Assembly: GCA_016234445.1 (NCBI GenBank)
Contig: JACRBT010000019.1
Span: forward strand, 49,851-113,850
Direction: 5' to 3'
Source of the DNA: Chloroflexota bacterium
GTDB lineage: Bacteria > Chloroflexota > Dehalococcoidia > Tepidiformales > Tepidiformaceae
Length of the DNA stretch: 64,000 nt
Of the stretch, positions 40,754-49,696 are shown one piece after another (position 1 is the stretch's first letter; each line of letters begins with the position of its first letter). Made by a program: the position numbers and the translations under genes. The notes below the pieces were generated by a model, which saw only the letters and a list, made by a program, of their open reading frames with translations, searched no databases and was not told the origin of the DNA.

Positions 40754-43206
40754 GCTTCGCGGACGGCCTTTTCGAGGGCGACGGTGGCTTCGGCGTAACT
40801 GGTGCCGGGTTCGAAGCGGACCGGTTCGCCGATGGAGACGCGGACGCGGGCGCGGGGATGGGGAAGCCACTTGCCTTCGTAGAAGCCGGGCCGGAGGACG
40901 TCGATCCGCATGGGCAGGACGGGGACGCCGGTCTCGACGGCGAGGAGGCCGGTGCCGCTCTTGAAGGGCTCCATCGGGCCAATCACCGTGAGCTTTCCCT
41001 CGGGGAAGATGAGGACGTTCCAGCCCTCGTCCAGCATCTTTGCCACATACTCGAGGCTTTCGCGAACGCCGCTGCCTTCCTTCGCGAAGGGGAAAGCGTT
41101 GCCGAGAAGGCTGGCGCCAAACCCGCGGATGCGGTTTCCAAATATGTCGCTGGCGGCGGCGGCGATGGCGACGCGCTGGCGGAAGCCGTGGGGCATGGTC
41201 CGCAAGAGCATCGCCTGGTCCAGGTGCATGTTGTGGTTGCTGATGATGAGGCAGGGTTCGTCGAGGTCGCGGAAGCGGGCGCGGCCACGCGTCTCAACAC
41301 GATAGCCGAGGCGGAGCATCGGGAAGACCACGCAGGTCATCAACCCCCGGCGCAGCAAGCGGACGAGCCGCCAGCGGGGCCAGGTCGGGAACTTGCGGAC
41401 CTTTGGCTTTCGGGCGCCCTTCTCCACCATGGCGCGCAGCTCGGCGACGGTGGTCCGCGGGCCAATCTCGGTGTCGTCGACGAAGACGCCGAGCTCCTCT
41501 TCGATCGCCGAGAGCAGTTCCACCCGCCCGAGGGAGTCGAGCCCGAGGTCGGAACCGAGGTCATGCTCCTCGGCGATCTGGCCGTCCTGGCGGCTGCATT
41601 GGGCAATCAGGCGATGGAGGGGGTCGCTGTCGGGGGCGGCGGGCGCCGGCTGGCGGCTGGTGATGTTGTCGCGGAGGTAGTCGAGGACGAGGTTGCGGCG
41701 GACCTTCAGGGTGTGGGTGCGGGGGAAGTCCTCGTCCGGCCAGGGTGTGTAGCCGAGGATCTGCTGGCGGTCGTCGAGGGTGGCGTTGGCACCACGGACG
41801 GCGGCGGCGCCAGTCCCCGGCGTGGCTTCGAGAATGGCGGCGTGGAGACGAACGTCGCCACCCTGTTCGAGGCCGACAACGACGGCGTCGGTGACGCCAG
41901 GCTGGTGGCGGAGGGCTTCTTCGATGTCTTCCGGATAGACGTTCTGTCCGTCGGCAAGGACGATGAGGTCCTTCTTGCGGCCTTTGAGGTAGAGGTAGCC
42001 GTCTTCCATGTAGCCGAGATCGCCGGTGCGATACCAGCCGTCGTCGAAGGCGGCGGCCGTGGCGGCTTCGTTCTTCCAGTAGCCGGAAAACACGTTGGGG
42101 CCGCGGGTCTGGACCTCGCCGTCGGGCGCAATCCGGACCTCCTGGCGGGGGAGCACCTTGCCGACGCTACGGATGCGGCGGTCGTCGCTGGGGTTGGCGC
42201 TGATGATGGGGGAGCATTCGGTGGCGCCGTAGCCCTCGACGACGGCGACCCCCATCGCTTCCCATTTGACCTGGACATCGGGATCGAGCGCAGCGCCGCC
42301 GCTGACGAAAATCTCGAGCTTGCCCCCGAGGCGGTGGAGAACGCTCCGGAAGAGGACCCGGCGAGCGCGGAAGGGGAGACGGAGCGCCAGCTTTCGGAGT
42401 CGGTTGAGCAGCCCTATCCGCCCGGTGGCGGTGGCTTCCCGCTCGATCCCGTTCATGAGCAGCGCGAGCAGCTGGGGAACGCCCATGATGAAGGTCGGCT
42501 TCCACTCCTGCATGGTGCGGAGCAGGGCGGCGGGCTGGCGGCTCGTCGGGAAGCAGACGGCCGCGCCGGCCTGGATGGCAGCGAAACAGCCGCCGATCTG
42601 CTCGAACATGTGGCTGAGCGGCAGGAGGGAGAGCATTCGCGTGTTGGCGGAGATGTCGATGACGGCGAGGCCGGCGTCGACGTTGGCGGCGATGTTGCCG
42701 TGACTGAGCATCACGCCCTTGGGGTCGCCGGTGGTGCCGGAGGTGAAGATGATCTCGGCGAGGGTGCCGGGCGTGACCGGCGCCGGCGTGACGAGGCCGT
42801 CGAGGGGGAGCTTAAGGGTTTCGAGTTCGAGGGTGGGGATCTCCAGTTCACGGAGGACGGGACCCTGGGGACGGCCCGCGAAGGCGAGGACGGGCTCGGT
42901 CTGGGCGACCACGCGTTCGACGAATTCGCGTGAGCTGCGCACGTCCAGGGGGACGACCACCGCCCCGGCGAGGAACGACCCGAACATCGCCGCGACCCAG
43001 TCGGGCTGGTTGGCGGCCCAGATGACGACGCGGTCGCCGGGGACGACGCGGCGCTCCTGGAGCAGGCGGGCGAAGGCGTGGGAGCGGCGTTCGAGGTCGG
43101 AGTAGCTGAGGCGGACGGTGCGGACCCCGGCGCGCATGACGAGCGCTGGCCGGGGGCCGAACTGGCGGGCGGACGCTTCGAGAAGGGCCGTTAGCGTCTC
43201 GGCCAC
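40750..43206 (-). CDS. Trifunctional fusion: AMP-dependent acyl-CoA synthetase/ligase, acyl carrier domain and PlsC-type acyltransferase
   Basis: 818 residues from a GTG at 43206. Order: AMP-binding ligase (about 1-500) with IIFTSGTTGDPKGVMLSHGN, VEGYGATECSPI, YRTGDLGYMEDGYLYLKGRK; a carrier domain (about 530-610) with the phosphopantetheine Ser in DLGLDSLGRVELL; and an acyltransferase (about 620-818) with NHNMHLDQ (HX4D) and FPEGKL. This suggests a fatty acid is activated, loaded on the internal carrier and passed to a lysophospholipid or glycerol phosphate. E. coli Aas joins the same two enzymes in the opposite order and has no such carrier. No signal peptide; probably membrane-associated. 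Confidence 0.88.
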   Translation of the reverse strand: MAETLTALLEASARQFGPRPALVMRAGVRTVRLSYSDLERRSHAFARLLQERRVVPGDRVVIWAANQPDWVAAMFGSFLAGAVVVPLDVRSSREFVERVVAQTEPVLAFAGRPQGPVLRELEIPTLELETLKLPLDGLVTPAPVTPGTLAEIIFTSGTTGDPKGVMLSHGNIAANVDAGLAVIDISANTRMLSLLPLSHMFEQIGGCFAAIQAGAAVCFPTSRQPAALLRTMQEWKPTFIMGVPQLLALLMNGIEREATATGRIGLLNRLRKLALRLPFRARRVLFRSVLHRLGGKLEIFVSGGAALDPDVQVKWEAMGVAVVEGYGATECSPIISANPSDDRRIRSVGKVLPRQEVRIAPDGEVQTRGPNVFSGYWKNEAATAAAFDDGWYRTGDLGYMEDGYLYLKGRKKDLIVLADGQNVYPEDIEEALRHQPGVTDAVVVGLEQGGDVRLHAAILEATPGTGAAAVRGANATLDDRQQILGYTPWPDEDFPRTHTLKVRRNLVLDYLRDNITSRQPAPAAPDSDPLHRLIAQCSRQDGQIAEEHDLGSDLGLDSLGRVELLSAIEEELGVFVDDTEIGPRTTVAELRAMVEKGARKPKVRKFPTWPRWRLVRLLRRGLMTCVVFPMLRLGYRVETRGRARFRDLDEPCLIISNHNMHLDQAMLLRTMPHGFRQRVAIAAAASDIFGNRIRGFGASLLGNAFPFAKEGSGVRESLEYVAKMLDEGWNVLIFPEGKLTVIGPMEPFKSGTGLLAVETGVPVLPMRIDVLRPGFYEGKWLPHPRARVRVSIGEPVRFEPGTSYAEATVALEKAVREA

Positions 43207-43208
43207 GG

Positions 43209-44006
43209 TTAGCCTGCCAGCCCGCGGGCGAACTCCCGCACCTGTTGGTCGGCCCCGGTGAGGATGGGGCGGAAGTGGCTGAAACAGAGCGTTTCGAAGT
43301 CGAGGGCGGCGAGCTTTCGCACCGACTGGGTGGCCTCTTCCATGTCCTGGGTGAAGAGGCGGCTGGGGAGCATCAGCCGGCCGAACTTGTACTGCATGGC
43401 ATCGCCGACGAGGAGGGCGCCGCGTTCGGGGAAGTAGATCGAGATGCTGCCGGCGGTGTGGCCGGGGGCATGGACGACGCGCATGCCGCCAAGCCCGGGA
43501 AGCTCGTCGCCATCGTTGAGGTGGACGTCGACGCGGGCCGCCCCGGGGTCGTTCCGGGAGAGCCACGGTTCGCAGATCTTCGCGAGCAGCGGGTGCTGGA
43601 ACGGGTTTGGGAGGGGGTCATCGCTGGCCACGTGGGGAGCCTCGGCGAGGTGCACGCCCGTCCGCGCGGGGATGAAGGCCTGGAGTTCCGGGAGACCGCC
43701 GACGTGGTCGAGGTGGTAGTGGGTGATGAGGATGTGGGAGATCTCTTCCGGCGAGCGCCCGAGTTCGCGGAGGGCAGTGAGGATGCGGGCGCCGGAACCG
43801 GGGTTGCCCGTGTCGATGAGCGTGATTTCGGGGCCGTCGACGACGAGGTAGGCGCGAGAACCGCGGGTGCGGACCTGGTAGAGGCCGGGCAGGACTTCGC
43901 GCGCGGTGCGGAAGGGATCTGGCTTGAGTTCGTCCCAGCGCTCGGCCCAGGGGGGCAGCGGGCGTGTCACCGGCGTGCGAGGCTTGCGCTGGGACGTGCG
44001 TGGCAT
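43209..44006 (-). CDS. Metallo-beta-lactamase fold hydrolase
   Basis: 265 residues from ATG 44006 (a TTG three codons earlier also exists). The metal site is intact: THYHLDHVGG (HxHxDH), APGHTAGS (His), LLVGDAMQYK (Asp) and CFSHFRPI (His). GlyII-like members hydrolyse thioesters such as S-lactoylglutathione or acyl-CoA analogues. The small spacing to the acyl-CoA synthetase fusion (3 bases) suggests a thioesterase-like role in lipid metabolism, but this is inference. TATCGT (44020-44015) lies 8 bases before the ATG, a leaderless-type arrangement. Confidence 0.85.
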   Translation of the reverse strand: MPRTSQRKPRTPVTRPLPPWAERWDELKPDPFRTAREVLPGLYQVRTRGSRAYLVVDGPEITLIDTGNPGSGARILTALRELGRSPEEISHILITHYHLDHVGGLPELQAFIPARTGVHLAEAPHVASDDPLPNPFQHPLLAKICEPWLSRNDPGAARVDVHLNDGDELPGLGGMRVVHAPGHTAGSISIYFPERGALLVGDAMQYKFGRLMLPSRLFTQDMEEATQSVRKLAALDFETLCFSHFRPILTGADQQVREFARGLAG

Positions 44007-44042
44007 CGAAGTCAACGATACAGGATCGGCGCTGCTGGTTGC

Positions 44043-44071
44043 TTGCCGAGCGGGTGGAGGTCGCGGACAAT
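44043..44071 (+). promoter_or_regulatory. Predicted promoter of the acyl-CoA dehydrogenase gene
   Basis: TTGCCG (44043-44048), a 17-base spacer and GACAAT (44066-44071), each 4/6 to consensus. The transcript would start near 44078, about 30 bases before the ATG at 44109, leaving room for the AGCAGGA binding site. Confidence 0.5.
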
Positions 44072-44108
44072 GCCAGCATTAGCAACGAGAAAAGCAGGAT
44101 CGACGTAC

Positions 44109-45272
<1,164 letters not shown>

Positions 45273-45297
45273 GCGGCACACCGCAGCACGACCACCC

Positions 45298-45334
45298 GAG
45301 GGGGCTGCCGCGAAGGCCGCCCCCTCTTTCGTTT
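45298..45334 (+). terminator. Rho-independent terminator after the acyl-CoA dehydrogenase gene
   Basis: The stem GAGGGGGC (45298-45305) / GCCCCCTC (45319-45326), with an additional GCC/GGC inner pairing, is followed by TTTCGTTT. It lies 26 bases after the stop and just before the ABC-F gene. Confidence 0.85.
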
Positions 45335-45357
45335 CCATCCATCAACGGAGCCGCGAC

Positions 45358-47058
45358 ATGATCATCGCCGACCTGAACAACGTCGCCCGCGTCCACGGGA
45401 GCCGGACCGTGTTCAGCGGGCTTTCGTGGTCGCTCCAGGACGGCGAACGGATCGGGCTGGTGGGGCCGAACGGCGTCGGGAAGTCGACCCTGCTGAAGCT
45501 GGCGGCCGGGGTCGAACGGCCGGACGCTGGCGTCATCGCGTTCCGGCGGGGGGCGAAGGTCGCCTACCTGGCGCAAGAGTACGCCGGGGAGGCGGGAAGG
45601 GGGGCGTTGGCCGAGCTGCTGGCTGCCCGCGACGACCTGGCGGTGGTCGAGGCGCGGCTGGCGGCGGTCGCCCGCGAGATGACCGCGGCCGGGAACGACG
45701 ACGGTGCTTTCGAGCGCCTTCTGGCCGAACAGGAGCGGCTCCTGGCGGAGTTCGATTCCCTCGGCGGCCCGATGGTTGAGAACCGGGCGAAAGGGCTGCT
45801 TCGGTCGCTGGGGCTGACCGACGAGACCTGGGCCCAGCCGATGGAGACCCTGAGCGGCGGCCAGCGGAAGCTCGTCGGCCTGGCCCGCTGCCTGCTGACG
45901 GAGCCGGACCTCCTGCTGCTGGACGAACCGGACAACCACCTCGACCTCGCCGGGAAAGAGCGGCTGGAGCGAGTGATCCGCGACTTCGATGGCGCCGTTG
46001 TCGTGATTTCGCACGACCGCTACCTGCTGGACGAGACGGTGACCACGGTCCTGGAGATGGAGCCGGCCAGGGATTCCGGGGCGCGCTTGCTGCGGTGGGA
46101 GGGGAACTACTCGGCCTACGCGACCCAGAAGGAACTGGCGCTGCTCCGGCAGCAGCAGAACTACGTGGCCCAGCAGAAGGAGATCGCGCGGCTGGAAGAG
46201 GCGGTGGCGCGGTTCAAGCTCTGGGCGAGCATCGTCATCGACGAGCGCCACATCAAACAGGCGCGGAACAAGCAGCGCCAGATCGACCGCATGGACAAGG
46301 TCGAACGGCCGGTGCTGGAGCGGCGGAAGATGTCGTTGTTGTTCCATCCGCGGGCGCGGGGCGGGGCGAAGGCGGTGGAACTGCGGGGCGTGAGCAAGGC
46401 CTACGGCGAGAAGATCGTCCTGTTGGGGGCGACGGCCACCGTTATGTCGGGCGAACGCATCGGGATCGTCGGCAGGAACGGCGCGGGAAAGTCGGTGTTG
46501 CTGCGGCTGGTGCTGGGCGAAGAACGGCCCGACGACGGCGTCGCCTGGGTGGGCCCGAGTATCGAACTGGGGCGATATGCGCAGCAGCACGAGACGCTGG
46601 ACATGCGCCAGACGGCGATCGAGGCAATCCGCGCGGTGCGGCCGATGTTCGAAGGCGAGGCCGTCTCGCAGCTGGGGCGGTTCCTGATCCCCTACACCTC
46701 CGCGCAGCTCCCGATCGAGCGGCTGAGCGGCGGCGAGAAGAGCCGTGTGCAGCTCTGCCGGCTCATGCTCAGCGGGGCAAACTGCCTGGTGCTGGACGAA
46801 CCCACGAACAACCTCGACATCGCCTCGGCGGAGGTGCTCGAAGGGGCGCTCGATTCGTTCGCGGGGACGGTGATCGTGGTCTCCCACGACCGCTATTTCC
46901 TCGACCGGATCGCCGACCGGATCTTCGAGATCGAGGACGGGGACCTGCGAGTCTTCGAGGGCGGCTACAGCTACTACGCGGAGCAGAAGCGCGCGCCGGC
47001 CGTCCCGGAACCCGTCGCCGCGACGCAGGCGAAGGGGTCGCGCCAGGGTCGCCGTTAG
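45358..47058 (+). CDS. ABC-F family ATP-binding protein
   Basis: 566 residues with two ABC domains and no membrane segment. Domain 1: Walker A GLVGPNGVGKSTLLKL, signature LSGGQRKL, Walker B LLLLDEPDNHLD. Domain 2: GIVGRNGAGKSVLLRL (Ser-Val rather than Ser-Thr), LSGGEKSRVQLC, LVLDEPTNNLD. The helical linker between them (about 240-320, Arg/Lys/Gln-rich) is the P-site tRNA interaction motif of the family. ABC-F proteins bind the ribosomal E site and rescue or tune translation; some protect against antibiotics. The subgroup is not clear. The stop overlaps the convergent VOC gene by 4 bases. Confidence 0.92.
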   Translation: MIIADLNNVARVHGSRTVFSGLSWSLQDGERIGLVGPNGVGKSTLLKLAAGVERPDAGVIAFRRGAKVAYLAQEYAGEAGRGALAELLAARDDLAVVEARLAAVAREMTAAGNDDGAFERLLAEQERLLAEFDSLGGPMVENRAKGLLRSLGLTDETWAQPMETLSGGQRKLVGLARCLLTEPDLLLLDEPDNHLDLAGKERLERVIRDFDGAVVVISHDRYLLDETVTTVLEMEPARDSGARLLRWEGNYSAYATQKELALLRQQQNYVAQQKEIARLEEAVARFKLWASIVIDERHIKQARNKQRQIDRMDKVERPVLERRKMSLLFHPRARGGAKAVELRGVSKAYGEKIVLLGATATVMSGERIGIVGRNGAGKSVLLRLVLGEERPDDGVAWVGPSIELGRYAQQHETLDMRQTAIEAIRAVRPMFEGEAVSQLGRFLIPYTSAQLPIERLSGGEKSRVQLCRLMLSGANCLVLDEPTNNLDIASAEVLEGALDSFAGTVIVVSHDRYFLDRIADRIFEIEDGDLRVFEGGYSYYAEQKRAPAVPEPVAATQAKGSRQGRR

Positions 47059-47516
47059 CTACCGGCGCCGAGGATCCAGCCTTCGAGATTGGGCTTCACG
47101 CGGACGTCCACGAGTTCGACCCGCACCCCGGCGAAGCCGTTCAGGTAGGCGAAGCTGCGGAGCGTGCCGTCCGGGGCGAGGTTCGCGGCTTCGATCTGCA
47201 TCCCCAGCTTTTCGAGGCGGGCGGTCTCGGCGGCGAGGTCATCGACGTAGAGCCCGACGTGATGGAGGCCTATCCCCTGGTCGGGCGCCCAGATGGTGTC
47301 GGGCGGGCCTTCGATGACTTCGAACCACGGTGGTCCCTCGCGCGAAAAGGCGACCCGGGCCGAGGCTTCGACGATGCGCGAATCCATCCGGACGCGGACG
47401 TTAAGGGTACGGACCTCGCTCCAGGTGAAGCCCATCTGCTCCCCGAGTTCGTCGAGGGCGCGGTCAAGCACCGGGACGGTTACGCCGATGTGGTAGATCT
47501 GGCTGAGGTCGAGCAT
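47055..47516 (-). CDS. VOC (glyoxalase/bleomycin resistance) superfamily protein
   Basis: 153 residues with two beta-alpha-beta-beta-beta repeats: LSQIYHIGVTVPVLDRALDE at the start, and GIGLHHVGLYVDDLAAETAR then GVRVELVDVRV in the second half. The three visible metal-ligand candidates (His11, the His of HHVGLY, the Glu of VELVD) fit the family. Members are isomerases, dioxygenases, methylmalonyl-CoA epimerases or binding proteins; this one is not specific enough to name. It follows the 50-residue zinc-ribbon gene by 12 bases and is probably co-translated with it. Confidence 0.82.
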   Translation of the reverse strand: MLDLSQIYHIGVTVPVLDRALDELGEQMGFTWSEVRTLNVRVRMDSRIVEASARVAFSREGPPWFEVIEGPPDTIWAPDQGIGLHHVGLYVDDLAAETARLEKLGMQIEAANLAPDGTLRSFAYLNGFAGVRVELVDVRVKPNLEGWILGAGS

Positions 47517-47528
47517 GGCCTGTTCCTG

Positions 47529-47681
47529 TCAGGCCGCCGTGCGGGAGCCGAACGGCCAGAGCCGACGGCGCCGTTTGGGCGATGCCTCCTTGCGTTCGGG
47601 GCCCGCAAAGCCCCGGCCGCAGCCCTGGCAATAAGCGTAGACGTTGAGGTTTTCGCGGCCGCACCAGGGGCAGGTTCTCAT
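47529..47681 (-). CDS. 50-residue zinc-ribbon protein
   Basis: A short gene: ATG at 47681, stop TGA at 47531-47529. The protein begins RTCPWCGRENLNVYAYCQGC, giving CxxC-x10-CxxC, a classical zinc ribbon, followed by an Arg/Lys-rich stretch KRRRRLWPFGSR. The ribosome binding site GGAGGA lies 5 bases before the ATG, strong for this window. A -10-like GATAAT is at 47743-47738. The VOC gene follows 12 bases after the stop. The basic tail suggests nucleic-acid contact. It is too short to be assigned to a named family by eye. Confidence 0.75.
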   Translation of the reverse strand: MRTCPWCGRENLNVYAYCQGCGRGFAGPERKEASPKRRRRLWPFGSRTAA

Positions 47682-47745
47682 TCGAATCCTCCGGGGAGCC
47701 CCGGCGCGGAAGATGCCGGCCGGGAGGGAATAGGGCTATTATCGC

Positions 47746-48810
47746 CTACTTGAACTTGCGGGCTCCAAGGATGGGCCAGCGGTCGACGACGACGCCGCCG
47801 CGGGTAACGTTGTACCAGTCGTGGAGGTTGAGGGTGGTGTCGCCGTGGCTGGGGATGACCTCGATCTTCTGACCTGGACGGAGCGAAGCGAGGCCCTCGC
47901 CGGTGAGGTGGGCGTGCTCTTCGGAGAGGCGGGCGACCTTGACAGTGCCGTCGCGCGACATCGGCGGGCCGAACTCGTTCGTGAGCGACTTCATGCCCGC
48001 GTCGCAGACGGCGTAGCGCTCCTTCACGGAGAGGACGGTGGTGAGCAGGGTGAGGGCGCAGTCGAACTTGCCGGGCATGACCTCCTGGTAGCGGCCGTCC
48101 ATGAAGACGTAGCTCCCCGCCTGGACCTCGGTGACCCCTGGCCAGCTGCCGGAGAGGTCGAAGGTGCCAGTGCCCCCGACAGAGACGATCTCGGGCGGGA
48201 GTCCGGCCTCGGCGAGCGCTTCGGCGTGCTGGTTGACGATGGCGAGGGCGGACGACCCCTTCTCCCGGCGCTCGGCTTCTTCCGGGAGGAGGACGGCGTG
48301 ACCTTCGTAGCCCATGATCCCGCGGTAGCGGATGCCGTTCTCTTCGAGCATGCGCGCCAGGGCGACGGTGTCCTTCGGGTCGGTCGTACCGCAGCGGTGC
48401 ATGCCGCTGTCGACTTCGATGATGGCGGCCGGGTGCTGGCCCGAGCGGCGGGCGCCATCGGCGAGTTCGCGGATGTTGAATTCGGATTCGACGGCGATGG
48501 TGACATCGGCGCCGCGGGCGAGCATGGCCATCAGCCGGTCGATCTTGAGGGGGCCGACGACCTGGTTCGCCATGAGGATTGGGCCGAGGCCGGCGTCGAC
48601 GAGGACCTCTGCCTCTCCCAGCTTCGCGACGGTGATGCCGATGGCGCCGGCGGCAAGCTGGCGGCGGGCGACCTCCGGGGTCTTCGGGGTCTTGAAGTGG
48701 GGGCGGAGCTTCGCCGGTTTGCCTTCGAAGAACGCGGCCATCCGGGCGATGTTCGATTCGACCACGTCAAGGTCGAGGAGGAGGCAGGGGGTGTCGAGGT
48801 CGTCGTACAT
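47746..48810 (-). CDS. PLP-dependent D-threonine aldolase/D-serine dehydratase-like enzyme
   Basis: 354 residues, fold-type III (alanine racemase-like). The PLP Lys is in LRPHFKTPKTPE near residue 40. The barrel has IIEVDSGMHRCG and ends with a beta domain. The metal site near the C-terminus reads VIPSHGDTTLNLHDWY. The His-x-Asp pair is the form seen in Mn-dependent D-threonine aldolases, whereas zinc D-serine dehydratases have His-x-Cys. The likely reaction is therefore cleavage of D-threonine or other D-beta-hydroxy amino acids to glycine and an aldehyde. TAGCCT lies 7 bases before the ATG with no binding site, suggesting a leaderless mRNA. Confidence 0.85.
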   Translation of the reverse strand: MYDDLDTPCLLLDLDVVESNIARMAAFFEGKPAKLRPHFKTPKTPEVARRQLAAGAIGITVAKLGEAEVLVDAGLGPILMANQVVGPLKIDRLMAMLARGADVTIAVESEFNIRELADGARRSGQHPAAIIEVDSGMHRCGTTDPKDTVALARMLEENGIRYRGIMGYEGHAVLLPEEAERREKGSSALAIVNQHAEALAEAGLPPEIVSVGGTGTFDLSGSWPGVTEVQAGSYVFMDGRYQEVMPGKFDCALTLLTTVLSVKERYAVCDAGMKSLTNEFGPPMSRDGTVKVARLSEEHAHLTGEGLASLRPGQKIEVIPSHGDTTLNLHDWYNVTRGGVVVDRWPILGARKFK

Positions 48811-48817
48811 GGGAGAG

Positions 48818-48823
48818 AGGCTA
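48818..48823 (-). promoter_or_regulatory. -10-like box of the D-threonine aldolase-like gene, leaderless spacing
   Basis: TAGCCT on the minus strand ends 7 bases before the ATG at 48810. No purine-rich binding site lies between. It sits in the 21-base gap after the next metallo-hydrolase gene, so the two genes probably have separate as well as shared transcripts. Confidence 0.35.
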
Positions 48824-48831
48824 CGCCCGTC

Positions 48832-49659
48832 TCAGGCGCCGAGCCAGTGCCAGGTGCGCTGCTTGCCGACGCGGACGACGCGGCCGGCGGTAGGCTCGGG
48901 GAAGTGGCCGCCGATGACGACCAGGCCCTCCGCTTCCACCCGTTCGACCAGCGCCCGGCGGGAGGCGGCGGAGAGCACGGGGTCGGAGTCGAAGGGCGGG
49001 CTCAGATCCGGGTTCTCCATCTCAGCGGGATGGTGGGCGGCGTCGCCGGTGATGACGCCACCTTCGCCGCCGTCCAAGACGAGGACGCTGACGTGCCCGG
49101 GCGTGTGACCGGGGGTGGGTAGCAGGCTGATCCCGGGCGCGACGACGTGGTCATCGGGCACGAGTTCGAGGTGGCCGGAGCGTTCGAGGGGGCGGACACA
49201 CCGGGCGACGGTGCTGTCGCTGGTGGCTGACCAGAAGGCCCACTCCGTCCGGCTGACGACGTATCTGGCGTTGGGAAACAGGGGTCGCGGTTCGTCGCCG
49301 ACGGTTACGTTCCAGCCGATGTGGTCGGAGTGGAGGTGGGTGGAGACGACGGTGTCGACGGTCGCGGGGTCGATGGCGGCGGCCGTGAGGGCGGCGGGCA
49401 GGAGTCCGCAGGTGCCGCCGAATCCGAACCGGCCAAGCGATCCGAGGTCGGCGCCGATGCCGGTGTCGACGAGGATGGTGCGGCCGGCGGCGCGGACGAG
49501 GAACGTGGTCAGGGGCGCGGAGATGGCTTCGCCCTTGATGCCGCCGTGGCGGGCGAAAGCCGCGGCGTCGGCACCGGGGAACATCCGCGCGAAGGGCAGG
49601 AAGAGTTCGCCATCGGAGACAGCGTCGACGGTGATGGAGCCGAAGGTCAGCGTCTGCAT
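48832..49659 (-). CDS. Metallo-beta-lactamase fold hydrolase (lactonase-like)
   Basis: 275 residues. The metal ligands are in place: STHLHSDHIGWN (HxHxDH), PTPGHTPGHVSVL (His), VITGDAAHHPAEM (Asp) and VIGGHFPEPT (His). The layout, with a long segment after the HxHxDH motif, recalls AHL-lactonase-like and alkylsulfatase-distant members. The substrate is unknown. The ATG at 49659 has GGGGAGG upstream, and TAAGAT (49689-49684) is a candidate -10 box. It lies 37 bases downstream of typA on the same strand. Confidence 0.85.
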   Translation of the reverse strand: MQTLTFGSITVDAVSDGELFLPFARMFPGADAAAFARHGGIKGEAISAPLTTFLVRAAGRTILVDTGIGADLGSLGRFGFGGTCGLLPAALTAAAIDPATVDTVVSTHLHSDHIGWNVTVGDEPRPLFPNARYVVSRTEWAFWSATSDSTVARCVRPLERSGHLELVPDDHVVAPGISLLPTPGHTPGHVSVLVLDGGEGGVITGDAAHHPAEMENPDLSPPFDSDPVLSAASRRALVERVEAEGLVVIGGHFPEPTAGRVVRVGKQRTWHWLGA

Positions 49660-49696
49660 GGGGCCTCCCCGGGGATGGGTGGCATCTTACCGGGGA

